From Dipteris shenzhenensis (lineage: Eukaryota > Polypodiophyta > Polypodiopsida > Gleicheniales), in NCBI GenBank assembly GCA_047967505.1, contig CM106538.1: 64,000 bases of DNA; one strand, given 5' to 3'. Made by a program: the position numbers and the translations under genes. The notes under the pieces were generated by a model that saw only the letters and a list, made by a program, of their open reading frames with translations, did no database searches and was not told the origin of the DNA. Shown here one piece after another: positions 1 to 12,473 of this stretch. The stretch's first letter is position 1. Each line of letters begins with the position of its first letter.

Positions 1-1056
1 AATGCACTTACACAAAGACTCAGCAAAAGCCATGCACTAAATAAGAAGTTGGTCAGTAAAGGATGCGCTAAATAAAAACTAGCTTAATAGATGTGAAGCA
101 TCATTAGCTTTTATTTTTGCAAAAGCAGCATGAAGCGACAAGTGCTAAGCGCTAAACTCTTGTTTTCACTAATGACCTAATAGAAAGCAAAAATTTCTTT
201 CATATGGTAGATAACCTTTTGTCCAAGTGATTTTCCCAATCAACTTTTTGGTCTGTTGAATGTATATAATCATCACTACAAAAGCATGTAGATTGAGCTA
301 CCTCACTCTTAACGAAAAGATTGAGACTCTACTTGACATTGATTAGATAAGTCGATCTTCGTCCCTAAAGATTGAATATGCTTGCAACAACGATCCTGCG
401 CTCTTGGTTTTTATGGATATGACTGGTAGGCGTTGGGTCTCCTCTTCATCTAAATTTTTGTGGATTCATGTAGTTAAAGAAGTTTGCTTTATGTGATTGA
501 GCCTCTTATTGCTCCATGTGGGAATGTGAAAGCGTGATACACCAGTGTGTTAAATCCAAAGGAATGCAAATACTAAGTGCAAGATAGTGTGATCAACTGG
601 TGGAGACTGAAAGGGGGAGGGCAATGCCATATCACTTGAGAAGCTTTTTATCATTAAGTCTAATTTTTCATTGCTTTTGCTTTTGCTTCAAATATTGTTG
701 ATTTTATAAAAGTATCATGAATCTTTTCCATCCTCATGTCCTAGATCAAGTTCTCTTTGGTTATGGGTGTTCATCTTGCTATCCAAACATTCTTCTACCA
801 GTTTATTGATAGCAGGAAGCAAAAAGAATCAACCATAACTTTCTTACTTGAAATCGGAATATAGTGATCTAGCCAATCAAAATAACTGGCGCATACGCTT
901 TGAACAAGCCATCACGGGCAATTTTCATCAATCATGATCATGGTGTTGATTCGCAATTCATCTTTGATAACTTTTGCATATCAACTAAAACCCTAGCGAT
1001 CAAGTAGTCAAAATGATCATAAAGATCTTCTCACAGTCACGCGAGAGCGTAGCCAG
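1..1056. other. Unassigned stretch, possibly interior of a minus-strand Copia element
   Basis: No convincing coding region was found on either strand. It lies on the internal side of the LTR and primer site that begin at 1057, so it may be the leader or gutted interior of that element. A purine-rich run at about 609-622 resembles a polypurine tract on the plus strand, but no LTR start is recognisable after it. Confidence 0.3.
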
Positions 1057-1500
1057 GCTTTGATACCATGTTGAGAGGAAGAGAAAGAGAAGAGAGATGG
1101 ACACAAGAGTTGCTCCCAAGGCAGGGATTCTATTCATAGATCATAGGCATATATATAGTTGAGGACTAGGCTGAGTTAGGGAAAGCTATATATAGCTCTA
1201 ACACCAAAAGACTTTACAAGGCTTGAATTGATGTGCACAATGCCGTGAAATAGCCAAATAGGCTTTACAATGATGGCATGTATGTGTGAAATCAAATAAT
1301 GTGCTATTTGCCAACTAAACAATCAATCAATGTCTTTGAACACTCTGAAGTCTTCTCACTGAACTGTGGAATGTCAGGCTTCACGTAATATGATGATGAG
1401 AAACTGCATGTGAGTGTGCTGGGATTGACTCTGAGTATGAACTATTTAGGAATTTTTGGCATGGCTTCAATTGGCTGCTTTTGAGTTCTCTCCGCTATGG
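1057..1500 (-). mobile_element. Copia-type LTR end with primer-binding site (minus strand)
   Basis: The minus strand reads TGGTATCAAAGC at 1068-1057, one base from the usual Copia primer site for initiator Met-tRNA. On the plus strand TGTTGAGAGGAAG begins directly after it, as the reverse complement of an LTR ending CTCAACA. TATA-like runs at 1149-1157 and 1184-1190 would fit the LTR promoter. The outer LTR limit is not clear, so 1500 is only a guess. No gag could be read on the internal side. Confidence 0.5.
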
Positions 1501-3666
1501 ATGATATAATCTACTCTAAACTAGATCTAGACCAACCGTCGAGTGATGAAAAAGCAACAAATAATTCCTTTTCTTTGTTCGTTTTAGGTGCTGGGTGGTC
1601 AGATGCGTCGATTAGAGGCTGATGTGCGGATTTGTCGCCTGCACCTCAAAATGTGCACGTGATGTGGAGCGCATAGTTCTTTTTGGAGCGTCCTCAAATT
1701 CTTCTTGGATCAAGAGATACGACTTGATGTAAGTGGACAGGCAAAAAGGGTGCAAATGTGCTCAGTGATGATGTGGCACTTAGGATGTCACATGCAGTGA
1801 CTGTGCCTAGCAATGGGTATGCCTGTGGAGCACTCTGATGATGTGGTAGGTGTGGTCACATGTAGTGTGCACAGTGTTCTTGGCAGGAGGTAGGGGTGCC
1901 TAGCTGGCATTGTTGATTGGGTAGCTGAGGTGGCAGGTGATTGGGCTTGTTGAGGTGGCGGCGATGATGTGGCTTTGCTTACATGGTTGATGACATGGCC
2001 TGGGCCTCACGTGTTGATGTGGCACCATGGCACACTTTGCTGACGTGACAATCTTACCCAATCTTCCATGAGGAGGATTAGTTGGGTGACGTGTCCTATG
2101 TGACATGGTAGATAGTGGATGTTGACACGTGTCAATCTAGGAACCCACTAGCCTTGAGGATAGGGTTATTAGAATCTAATAAGATTTTGTCACGAATCTA
2201 GGGATTCCATCCACAAAATGTCTGTTGAGTCCCACTCGTGGAGCGTTTGCATCGTTCGGGTTTGCTGTTGAGCATTTAGCCATCTAGTTTATAGATGCAT
2301 GCGGTAACTGTGCATCCGTTTGGCTGGTGATGTGTTTGGAGAGATGCAAGCGTGGCCGATGTCGACCGATTCTTTGAGCCATCTATTGACTGCGTGGTCG
2401 AAGGCGCGTAGGTGACTGGCTGTCCATGAAGAAGAAGGCGCAGCAATGGTAGTTGCTGTGCCTAGTAAAATGGGCCGTTGGAGGCTCGTTGGATGGAGAA
2501 GTCTCGTGAGCGGCGTCGACGACTATGGCTATTCGGGACTATGGCTGGAGCTAAGCTCTAGATGAGAGTGCAAGGTAATCGTCCGGGCGTAGCTTTTGAC
2601 CATGTTGTTGCTGTTGAGGCTATGGCGGAGGCGTTGTTTTTGAAGGCGTTGCTTTAGTTGCTGTAGGTTTAAGCTGACCTGGGTCGCTGGAGCCGTGGAG
2701 CAGGTGTTGAGAGTGGAGCTTCAGCCCGTGTCGCTGTAGTCGCTTGCTGTTGACGTTGCCTCAGAAGGTAGCTATTGGGATCTGCAGACGTTCAAGAAGC
2801 AAGAGTGCGGGCTCATGGGTGCTGTTTGCAGTGGTCTCTTCGGAAGCTATCTGGCTCAAGCCATTGCGCTATTGGCTCAGTGTTGAAGGAGTTTGGTGCC
2901 GGGCTTCTCATTGGAGTCACCGATTGATGAGAGGACTCACTCTGTGTGGGCGTTTACACCCGCCCAATTTTCTGCAGTCTACTTTGGTGTTTCGTCGCTA
3001 TAAGAGCTTGATAGAATCGCCTACTGGACCTCGTTGTTGCGGTGCGTTGTTGCGGTGTTGCTTGCTGTGGGCTCGTCTGTCAGTGTGAGCTCCTTACTTG
3101 CAAATGAGTCGTTGTAGAGCCGTGGATGCTACCAGTCGTGGTCGAGAGGCTTTGCTAGCTAGTCGACCGTTGGTATGTTATGGCGCATTTTGCCAGCTCG
3201 TTCGCAGGATGAGTTGTGGCTTGTTTGCGGTTGTTGTAGCTTTGCTCCAAAGCTCTTTCTCTCACACAAAGTCTGACCAGATAGAGAAACTATAGTCGAG
3301 ACTTCTTCACAGCAGCTCTCTATTTCAATTTCTCACAGAGGTCTCTCCCTCTCTTAAACATCATGAATGAAAGATCTCTCAGATTTAGTTCTCAAGTATA
3401 AGACTAGACTCGAGAATTTTCTCAAAGGGAACAAAACAAGTCTCCCTCTCGGTGAAGAAGACTAAATACTCTCACTCTCTTGAAGCGGAAATTCCTCGAA
3501 GAAGTAAAGAACTCTCAATGGAAATGCATGGATGGAAATTTTCTTGGAATGAATGGAAAGTTTGTTTCATCAACGGAATGAAAGGATGGAAGCTCAATTT
3601 CTCAATCACTCTCGATCTATCACACTCTCTCATACGGATTGCAATGCCTTAATGGAAGGCAAGGGA
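1501..3666. other. Unassigned, partly GC-richer stretch
   Basis: No recognisable gene. About 1,740-2,120 is rich in recurring GATGTGGC/TGACGTGGC-like words, without a clean tandem unit. 2,744-3,088 is open on the plus strand for 114 codons, but its composition (Leu, Arg, Cys, Trp) resembles no known protein and it lies in GTTGCTGTTG-rich DNA. 3,300-3,666 sits on the internal side of the next LTR and is probably retrotransposon leader. Confidence 0.3.
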
Positions 3667-3908
3667 GCTCTGATACCATGACAAAATATGAAGAGGGGAG
3701 AGGAGAAGAGTGGAGATGAGGAGAGAGGGCATAGCTAGAGAGCACACCACAAATGACTAGCTATACACTAGATTTAGTTGAAAATGTAGAATATATACTA
3801 ACCCTTTTAGGGTTAGGGTTAAGGCATCTAACCCTTTCCTTTATAGCACTCTATTGGGTTAGTGCTATGCACATATGATCACATTATGTCGAGTGTGGTT
3901 TCTCAACA
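3667..3908 (-). mobile_element. Copia-type 5' LTR with primer-binding site (minus strand)
   Basis: The minus strand carries an exact TGGTATCAGAGC primer site at 3678-3667, immediately preceded by an LTR that reads TGTTGAGAAACC at 3908 and ends TTTGTCA at 3679, giving a 230-bp LTR with TG...CA ends. A short GGGTTAGGGTT run at about 3,800 lies inside it. No gag follows on the internal side and no second LTR was found, so this is a decayed or non-autonomous copy. Confidence 0.6.
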
Positions 3909-4589
3909 CACTCATGATAAAATTTCCAAAGGAGTTATTCATATTATATAAGAGATGATTACAAAAGGATGCCTTCATGGCGCACATAGACATTCTTCAC
4001 TACTCTCCCCTCTCCAATGCACTCATTAAGTAAGAACTCATGATGCAATCTCTTTTGAGGCTTGTACAATGCAAAATTACTATTTTTTGATTATTTACAC
4101 CTTCACACTTAGTTCAAGAAGGCCATGGACCTTCGATTACCAAAGGGATGCCTTGAAGTCTAAGCTTTTCAACATCATTCGCTAGATAGCAAAGTTGTAT
4201 CTTAGCTAGGTCCCTCAAGGCCCAACATTTAGCTAGAAACAAGCCTAAACCATGCCCTACACTTTCTTTTAGCTTTTTCTTCAATGCATAGTAGAGACTA
4301 GAATTTCACCTAACTTTAAGTGCAACCAACTACATGTTGGAATTTACTGCGGATGACGAGTCTATTAGAGTAGAAATTATTGATTGGGAAAGAAGCCTCA
4401 CACTGGACCGAAAGCAAGTATCTGCAAGACCCAGCTTATGCTCCTCCAAAGCCATTTCCATGGTTAGTGCCAGAATTGTATGCCAGTATGAATACCCATC
4501 CAAATTCCTGGGGTGCATGGGCACTGGACTCAAATTGTTTTGTTGTTGGTTGGTAATTTAGAGAAATTACCAACTTTCTCATAGATGCT
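3909..4589. other. Unassigned stretch
   Basis: No gene recognised. Both strands have open frames of 67-75 codons around 4,330-4,561 that overlap each other, and neither resembles a known protein. The stretch may contain the missing beginning of family R copy A, but similarity to the other copies only becomes clear at about 4,590. Confidence 0.25.
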
Positions 4590-7050
4590 ACAAGATTTGG
4601 TGATATTGGTATCTATATTCATCCTATAATGGCATAATTTGAAAATGTGCAATTTGTGCATAGGCAAATATCTTTTAATAAATCCAACACTATTTACAAT
4701 TTGTATTAGCTATTTTCCCATGTAATCCCTTGCTATATGGCTCATAAGCATGTCAAACATCATTGCATTTCATAACAAAATCAACTTGATAGCATGCCCT
4801 TTGGCCTAATTGTATTTTGAAGCAATTTGCGCCACATTAAACTTGCTTTAAGGAAACTAGTATATCCAATTTTGTTAATGTGTATCACCAGAGGGGGAAT
4901 TTCATAGCGGCTGAAAATTTTTCTGTCCCCATGCACTTTCTAAAAATTTGACCTCTCGCCTTGCAAATCTTTAAATATGAAAGTACATCCTCTTCCTACT
5001 GCCCTGCAAAGTACAACCTCCTTCTGTTGTCCTACAACTTGCCCCATGCATAATCAGCATGACGTGACCTTGTTCTTTTTGTTTGGCATTATCTTCCTTA
5101 CTCGGGTATGTCTTCTATTCTTTGCTTGCCTTAAAAGATAGCTGGCCTCTATTTTGGTGGTGGTTCAATGATCATCTCCATGGCACCAATGGCAAGATGC
5201 AACTTGTCATGGCTTGCAAGAGAACGAGACAGAGGCTACGAGATAGGACAACAATGTAAGTTTAAACTATATCACCAAGAAGTGTTGGTGAAGGAGCACA
5301 AACCACGTAAGTTCCAATTATTGCAAAACATATGTTTGGGACATTCTAAAATCATGGCAATTTGTGATTGGTGATTTTAAACGTCCTTGTGACATGCACA
5401 AATAAAGGCCAAAGTCTTGGTCAAGACACAAGGAATAGATTGCAAGGCGAGGAAAGAAATGGCACGATATTGGAACAGCAATTGAAGACACTTTTGCAAT
5501 GTCTACAAAGGGAAAAAAAAAAGAGAAGAAAGAAGACTTTCTCATAGAGTAGCATGAAGTGATTGCAGATGCACACATTCGATCATTGCCATCGGAGCTT
5601 AGAACACGAGCGATGGTCTCATAATTAGTGGGAGCATTCGAGGCAGCAACATTAGGCCATTCAAATGAACATCAGTATCGAGTATTCTCAAGATTCAATC
5701 TGCACACTAAAATTCATCTAGTGATAACCCTACCAATACCTCGGGAGATGCACGTCTAAGAGATGCTCTCAAACCTAAGAAATGGACTACAAAAAGTGAA
5801 AGAGGTGTATAGTTTAGATCAAGTAGTAGAGGGAATGCAGAGCAAAAGCATTGCAGGATCATTCCGATCCAAGAAGTCTTCAGGCTTCAACAAAATGCAA
5901 GAAAAGGAGGGACATCCTAAGTGCGGAAACTATTAATTGAGTGAGAAAATTTTGGCACCATAATACAAGAGCTTCTCCAAATAAGAAAGACATCTACAAA
6001 AGCGGATGAGATGCAAGCAATGGCATGAGCACATCATACACATGCCTGATATAATGCAGGTTAGTGGTTGCCTAAACCAACCCAATGGTTGTTTTTGATT
6101 GAGTTTTGGAATAGTTTATCTGTTTAATTTCTAAACTGGTTTGGCTTGGACTTAGTGTGATGATGGTTGGAACATCATGCAATATATCACCGTGTTGGTT
6201 TAGGTCAAATACATGTTATGTGATGTGTCCTAAACCAACATGATTGAACATCAATATATTCTACAATAGAAAGAAATATCAATATATTATTATTTTCTGA
6301 TTGATGACTAGCCCGATGGTCGAAATTATTGTGTTTCCTAGTAGTTAAATATTAGATAAGTTCAATTTTTGGGCTGGTTTGGGTCATATACTAGTTAATT
6401 TCTAAACCTGGCTGGCTTGGACTTAATGTGATTGTCCTAAACCACTCCAGTGGTTGGAACATCATTTATTAATATATCATCGAGCTAGTTTAGGTCAAAC
6501 GGGAGTTATGTGATTATCCTAAATCAACATGGTTGAAATAGAAAGCTAGCTTGGACTTATGTGATTGTCCTAAACCATCTCGATGGTTGGAATGTTATGT
6601 GATTATCCTAAACCATCTCAGTGGTTATGTGATTGTCCTAAATCAGCGTGGTTGAACATAAATTTTAAAAAATATATTTTGCAACCGAAATAATTGATGA
6701 CTAGCCCGGAGCTTGGAGTTTTTGTGTTTCCCAATAGTTCAATTAGTTTGTTTTAGTACAGTTAAATTAGTTTCATTTTAATTTTTGGGCTAGTTCGGGT
6801 CATACATGGGCTGGCTTGGATTGCGATCATCCAAAAATAGCCCAATGGTTGGAACAACAATATATAATTGAGCAGAGTAATGTTATTGTCATTTAGTTAT
6901 TTAAGTTTTAGGTTGGTTCGAGTTAGGTGATTGTCCTAAGCTAGCCCAGTGGTTGGAACAATAATATATCACCAAGTTGGGATAGGTTAGGCACCAGTTA
7001 TGTGACTATCGTAAACTAGCTATGTGAAATTTTGTTTTGTAGTATTGTAG
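4590..7050 (+). mobile_element. Family R copy A (truncated DNA-transposon copy)
   Basis: From about 4,600 this follows copy B (22.2-24.3 kb) and the reverse complement of copy C (38.9-40.4 kb). Shared landmarks are the phrase around 'aataaatccaacactatttacaat', 'tgatagcatgccctttggcc' and a conserved coding-like block at 5,160-5,660. An array of 'cccggtggttggaacatcatg'-like subrepeats follows at about 6,050-7,020. Both termini are missing: the left side fades near 4.6 kb and the right side runs into a Gypsy RT scrap. No intact gene remains. Confidence 0.65.
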
Positions 7051-7074
7051 GTATTTGTTCCATTCCTTACTAGT

Positions 7075-7330
7075 TCTATGAGGGTGTTCTTAGATGACTT
7101 CAAGTATTTGCTCCTATGAGAATGTTCTTAGATGACTTTAGTGTCTTTGGCAAAAAATCAGAACATCTGCACCATCTCACACTATTTTGGGAAATGACAC
7201 TCATCAAGGTTCAGTTTAAATCCATACAAATGTGCATTTGGGGTGGGAGTGGTTTATGGAAAGATTTCACAAAAAAAAAAAGACATTGGAGAGGGTTCCA
7301 AGAAGATCTAGCAGAAACCTAATCTTGTTT
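7075..7330 (+). pseudogene. Ty3/Gypsy reverse transcriptase fragment
   Basis: The plus strand from about 7,113 encodes FLDDFSVFGKKSEHLHHL, the RT catalytic box (F-x-D-D) and following helix of a Gypsy-type polymerase. It degrades after about 70 codons into an A-rich run and a stop. Just before it, 7,075-7,105 repeats the start of the motif (VFLDDF), so a short piece has been duplicated in tandem. Nothing else of the element is visible, so this is an isolated scrap next to family R copy A. Confidence 0.65.
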
Positions 7331-8190
7331 TAATTTTGTTGCCAAGAAGCATAGTGTATGCACTATCTTGTTCCTCAAGTCGGAGAATGACAATTAATTA
7401 AAGTAAGTCGGACCCTCAATTGTGATCTGATATCCTTAAATAATTGCCAAGGGTTGTACTATCCTCTAATCTACCATTTCAAGCATAAATGGTGCAAGTT
7501 TAAAGCTAGATAGGTTCAATTTTAAAAAGAGGGAGTTACAAAGCATGTTGATACCTAATTCACTACTTCTGAGAACAAATAATTTTATAATTGGGTTTTT
7601 GAACTGAATATTAATGGCAGGGACCTTACACTAAAACATCTTCTTCTTGAGAGTTATAGAATTCTGGATCCTAACTTTCTTTTGCTTCATTTGTCTACTC
7701 CTTTATTGTCATTATTAATGTAATTAGATCCATTAACTTAGCACTTAACTGATTATGGAATGCTAGTACTAGATTTGCTCAAGTCACATATTCAATGAAG
7801 CTTTTAGTAGGGCTAGAAATATTTCATTGCAAATATTGATTGACTCATCTTTTGGTTATTTTCTTCTGGTGCATTTTTCTAAGTCTTGGAACTAGATGGA
7901 AATCTAGATGTTTGCCATATTAGGCTTGAGGATGATCAAAATTATTTACCTCTTTGTTGTTTTGGATCTTTTTAATTTCTTCTTGAACCCTAATTTATAT
8001 CTGATTTTGATCTTGCCAATGTACTGTGATCTCCAACCACCTCATTCTCAATGTGACCAACACTAGCACATTGGCCGATCGACTGAACCGTTGAAGGTTT
8101 CATTTCTTCCAAACAAAGAAGAAGCACATCTAAGCTAGAGAGCACATGTTAGATGGAGGGATTCTAAACCAAAAGGTGATAGTTTGAGGG
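7331..8190. other. Unassigned stretch
   Basis: AT-rich sequence with stops in all frames. No repeat or protein family was recognised. Confidence 0.3.
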
Positions 8191-8289
<99 letters not shown>

Positions 8290-8320
8290 GTGTGTGTGTG
8301 TGTGTGTGTGTGTCACTCTC

Positions 8321-8361
<41 letters not shown>

Positions 8362-8378
8362 TGTGTGTGTGTGTGTGT
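8191..8378. repeat. Compound microsatellite (TC)n(AC)n(TC)n(TG)n(TC)n(TG)n
   Basis: Almost pure dinucleotide runs: TC, then AC, a long TC run, TG, a second TC block and a final TG run. A smaller CT run follows at about 8,454-8,470. The open frame across it is an artefact of dinucleotide repetition. Confidence 0.95.
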
Positions 8379-8552
8379 CGCCCTCTATTTCTTCTTTGTT
8401 TTTGACTATTTACCTCTAGATATGATTTTTACAAACTACAACAGGTGAATGTTCTCTCTCTCTCTCTCCTCTTCTTCTTTTTTGAGTTTTTCCTTTGCAT
8501 GTGACTTTTATATATGACTGAACTGTAGCTCTATTTTTAAATAGAAGCAAAC

Positions 8553-8890
8553 ATGTCTCCAAAAAAAAATGTGAGGTCGGGAGGAAAGATCAACGAATCC
8601 AAGAAAGAGCCTCAGATCCTATCTCCAACAAAGAGAATTATAACAAAGGAAAAGGGGAAGGGCAAGCCACCTCAAACCCTATCAATTACAATTGGGGTGA
8701 AGCATGGGTGGAAGTTAGTCCTTAAAGCTAGGCCAAAAGTCTAGCAGGACATGGAGCAGTGGATGCAAGACACCTGGGGCACCCAGGACAAGGTAAGCCA
8801 ACGAGGCTATCACATTAGAATTCTCAAGTAAGATTTCTATGAAGACTTTATTTTTGTTTATAGAAGGATATACCAGACTTTATTTTTGTT
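8553..8890 (+). pseudogene. Unrecognised possible coding remnant
   Basis: An ATG at 8,553 opens a lysine-rich frame of 63 codons. After a stop at 8,742-8,744 the same frame continues as protein-like sequence (EQWMQDTWGTQDK, then RILK) before decaying near 8,890. A basic leader followed by a W-rich block could be the start of a LINE or other transposon protein, but I do not recognise it. Confidence 0.25.
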
Positions 8891-9299
8891 TCTAGAAGGA
8901 TATAGCAAACTAGAACAATCATGAACAATGAGGTGGCACTGTAGTGGCTTGAGCTTATGTAGCATCATCTATTCATGCCACTGAGGTGGATTGACACAAA
9001 TTTTCCCACCATTGAGAAACTAATGTGAGGAGTGCTAATCAGGACAACACCTATATCAAATAGGAGAATGTTGCAGGAACCCTATTGGAAGGCCTTACAA
9101 AGGAACATCCTATGAAGAGGGACCTGAGTACTATGGTGTGAGACATCGACTAAGGATTAGCAAGTGGTCTTATCTGATTGGAAGAGAACGGTGGGGGAAG
9201 AGAAACAAATATTGATGTCAAAATTAGAAATGGTTGTTGCTACATGTGAGTCAAAAGCCACAAAAGACATCAACTCAATAAAACACACAGCCAACTAAG
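8891..9299. other. Unassigned stretch before a Copia LTR
   Basis: No gene or repeat recognised. A short direct repeat ('gactttatttttgttt...agaaggata') occurs at about 8,843-8,900. Confidence 0.3.
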
Positions 9300-9649
9300 T
9301 GTTGAGATATCGAGCTCCACTCGTGATATGCCAGGGTGACCGTTGTGCATTTGTCACCGACTTGTTAGCTGCAGATGCGGTTGGTACACTGCCCATGAAT
9401 AATAGCTAGATGACAGCTATCCTTATGTACTCTAATTCATGGCTCAGTTAGTACGCCACCTTAGTTAGTTGAGTTTGGTTTGAGACCCACATATAGGGTT
9501 CTTCTATTTCTTTGTACTAGAATTCTTTTGGCTTTCACAACTAAGAAGAGAAAAACTATTTTCAGCCTCCACCTTTGTGTGTATTCCCCCATTGTGTATG
9601 TGAGAAAGCTGCAAGTTAGACTCCTTCCCTCTCTCCCACTATCTTCACA
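9300..9649 (+). mobile_element. Copia 5' LTR
   Basis: The LTR begins TGTTGAGATATCG at 9,300. It ends with CA at 9,647 or 9,649, directly before the primer site TGGTATCAGAGC at 9,650-9,661, the exact Copia complement of initiator Met-tRNA. It is about 350 bp long. The 3' LTR of this element was not found, in keeping with loss of everything downstream of the protease. Confidence 0.75.
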
Positions 9650-10192
9650 TGGTATCAGAGCTTGGTTCATGGTAAGGAGCTCAACAAAGCAAACCAAGTT
9701 CGCGGTGTCCTGGTAAGAGGACCAGTGTTGCTTTCCTTTTTCGAGTTTGGGAGCAAATCTCTGCAGGTAGCACAGCCGAAAGTGCAAGAGTACACTGTCT
9801 CAGATTGAGACGCTCTTCGTGGTGTGGCGAGAGGGCAGTATATGCTGCGGGACAGGGCAAAGCCCTAGGTGACTTTATTTTTCTTATTCGAGGCCATTTC
9901 GGGGCCCGTTTTGAAGACAAAAGTTCTTCGCAGGCACTCAGAAAAAGGCCCTATTTTTGCTGTGTGACCATTGCTTTGCAGGTCGGTGAAAAGTTGCCGC
10001 AAAAATTGCATCGTATGCCTGTGCGCAGAGATACTAGGAGTTACAGAATCATCCTTACTACCTGTTGATGCAAAATCATCACTAGGAAGTGACTGTGTGG
10101 TCAAATAGCACTTTCGTCAGTTTTGCAAATTTGCCCGTGTGATGCAGAAGCTGTGTTCTTTGCAGTGACAGAATATTTTGCAGTGTTCTATA
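9650..10192 (+). other. Copia primer-binding site and untranslated leader
   Basis: Starts with the primer site TGGTATCAGAGC (9,650-9,661) and runs about 530 bp to the gag ATG at 10,193. Several overlapping open frames of 78-108 codons occur on both strands here but look unlike proteins. A leader of this length is normal for plant Copia elements. Confidence 0.6.
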
Positions 10193-11533
10193 ATGGCGTC
10201 TGATTCTCTTTCACAGATTGTCACTGAAAAGCTTGACAAGAACAACTTCCAAGCATGGAAGTTTAGAATGACGAATTTCCTTGCGGGAAAAGGCTATTGG
10301 GAGTTCATTATAGGAAATGAAGAAGAACCAGTTCTTCCTAATGTTCGCAATCAACAGGAAATGCAAGCATTTAAAGGATGGCATGAGAGAGCCAGAAAAG
10401 CTATGTACTGGCTGTCTATCAGTATTTCGGATTCTATGATTGTGCATATTCAGGATGCAAGTATGCCAAAGGAGGCATGGGATACTTTGGCAAAAATGTA
10501 CAGCACAAATATGCAAGCCAGGAAAATGCAGCTCAAGCAGGAGTTGCACAATGTGCAGAGGGAAAATATGAGCATGAATGACTACCACATGAAGGTGAAG
10601 AAAATTGCAGATGCACTTGCTTCCATTGGGTCGCCAGTGGAAGATGATGATCTAGTTTCTGTGACCTTGAATGGTCTAAGAAAGGATTATGCACAGTTTC
10701 GGACATCCATTGCCGTCCGTGAAAAATTTCCTGATTTTGAGGAGTTCTTTGCTCTTCTAATTTCTGAAGAGTAGAGAAATGGTGGTGCATCTTCTTCAGG
10801 AGGAACTTCAAAAGAAACTATCTTCTACTCAAATGCTGGAAGAGGTAGAGGTAGAGGTAGAGGAGGCCGATCTGGAGGCCATGGTAGAAATCAAAATATG
10901 CAGCAAACTCAAGAAAAACAGTCCTTTGGAGGAGGACGTGGTAACTCTAGAGGCAGGGGGAGCCAAAGAGATCGTGGTGGATGGCAGAGAGGCCAAAATG
11001 CAAACAACAAAGTTGAATGCTACTATTATGGTAAAATGGGTCATATGGCTAAAGACTGCTACAAAAAGCACAACGACATTATGAATGGAAAATTGCAGCA
11101 CGGCAATTATGCATCTTCTAGTAGACAGGGTGATGATAGAAATGAGCATCTATTTATGGTGTAGCACATGACCAATTCTGTGACAAGTGTAGAAGAGCGA
11201 AATGATGTGTGGTATGTTGACTCAGGTGCGTCAAACCACATGACAGGTCATGCAGAATGGATGCAGGATGCAAGGAAAATGAAAAAACCAGGATTTGTGG
11301 AGACTGGTGACGATACTACACATCCTATTGTGCAGATTGGTAAAATTCCTTTGTTTATGCAAGATGGGAAAAAGAAATACCTGTCTAATGTATTTCATGT
11401 CCCAAATATCACCAAGAACCTGGTTTCTATTGGTCAAATGGTTGAGCAGGCCGACTTGTAGGTCAGATTTAATCCTCATGGATGCTTTGCTGAGGATATG
11501 AAAAATAAGGGTTGCTATGTAACCTATTTCTAG
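10193..11533 (+). pseudogene. Copia gag-protease, truncated, with three in-frame TAG stops
   Basis: The frame starts at ATG 10,193 (MASDSLSQIV) with a UBN2-type Copia gag domain (KNNFQAWKFRM at the N-terminus, then the ARKMQLKQELHN region). An RG-rich linker follows, then a zinc knuckle at 11,018-11,059 and the protease active site DSGAS at 11,219. All lie in one reading frame, broken by TAG at 10,772, 11,162 and 11,459. The second zinc-knuckle cysteine has become tyrosine (CYYYGKMGHMAKDC), so nucleic-acid binding would be lost. Similarity ends near 11,530. Integrase, RT and RNase H are absent. The gene is dead. Confidence 0.85.
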
Positions 11534-12400
11534 CATTTCCTTAGGCCCCCTCTGTAAATTTTTATCGATTTCATAAATCCCATAATATAAATTATATTTT
11601 TTTGCTACAAGCATTTTAAAAAGTACTTTTGTGAGAGATACATTACTAGTCCTAGAGTCATTTTATCTCATGAGAGACTCAAGACATAATATATCTAAAG
11701 ATATCTTTATCAGGTGTGTTATTTGAATCTACTCCTAATCTACTATAAGGAAGAGAGGTGTTAATTGCAACTAGCAATGCCTTTAGTAGGCTCAAATTTG
11801 ACTCTGGGCAATGCCATAAGACTAAGAGAAACAAGGTGAATGATGTTCATAAGGCCTACCCAAAGGAGATTGATAGTGGAATGATTTGAGAGAAATAAAG
11901 ATATAACTTGTCATGCTAGTGGCTTCCTCCATTGCTCACAGATCTAAAGCTAATGTAAGGTAGACTAATATTGATCAAAAGGAAGGGTAAGCTAGTGGCT
12001 TCCTCCATTGTTCACATATCTGAAGCTAATGTAAGGTAGACTAATATTGATCAAAAGGAAGGGTAATCTCTAAAGTAACAAGAGATACAAATTCTAGAGG
12101 CAGGTATGTTTGGAGATCTAGTTGCCCATGTCTCCTCAGTGTTTAATCAAGGGAATGTTGTCGAGCATAGTATAGAGCAAGAAATGATCAAACCAATAGA
12201 GGAAGTCTACTCTGCATGTTTCATTGTTAGTTCGCATGTTGGTCTAAAGTTGATCCATGGATTGTTGTGGGCTTGTGAATGAGTTGTATTGTAATGAGTT
12301 TTGACATGATTGTTAGAGTTGGGTGTTGGTTGTGATCAAAGAGTTGTAGTTAATATAAAAATCTCCCAATATGTATATTGGGATTGTCATGTTCAAAGTG
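11534..12400. other. Unassigned stretch holding a 76-bp tandem duplication
   Basis: No coding sequence recognised. The only clear structure is the tandem duplication at 11,915-12,066. Part of it could be the decayed 3' LTR of the minus-strand Gypsy element that follows, but no paired LTR was found. Confidence 0.3.
11915..12066. repeat. 76-bp tandem duplication, two units
   Basis: Units 11,915-11,990 and 11,991-12,066 start GCTAGTGGCTTCCTCC and differ at only about three positions, so the duplication is young compared with its decayed surroundings. Confidence 0.9.
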
Positions 12401-12473
12401 GTGAGCATTTGGGGCAGGGTATGAAATAGAATGTTTGCCTTGGTCTTGGACGACTTGTAGACATTAAGTATAG

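Noticed and set aside
2744-3088. 114-codon open frame as a gene
   Set aside because: No family resemblance, odd composition, location in repetitive GTTG-rich sequence next to retrotransposon leader.
3796-3830. Telomere-like GGGTTAGGGTT
   Set aside because: Only two to three units, located inside a Copia LTR; not an interstitial telomere.
8184-8405. 73-codon open frame
   Set aside because: It is a dinucleotide microsatellite read as Ser/Leu, His/Thr and Cys/Val repeats.
9650-9661. Possible tRNA fragment TGGTATCAGAGC
   Set aside because: It is the retrotransposon primer-binding site directly after an LTR; no cloverleaf is present.
10211-11614. Minus-strand open frames opposite the Copia gag
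   Set aside because: They are antisense shadows of the gag-protease coding strand, without protein features of their own.
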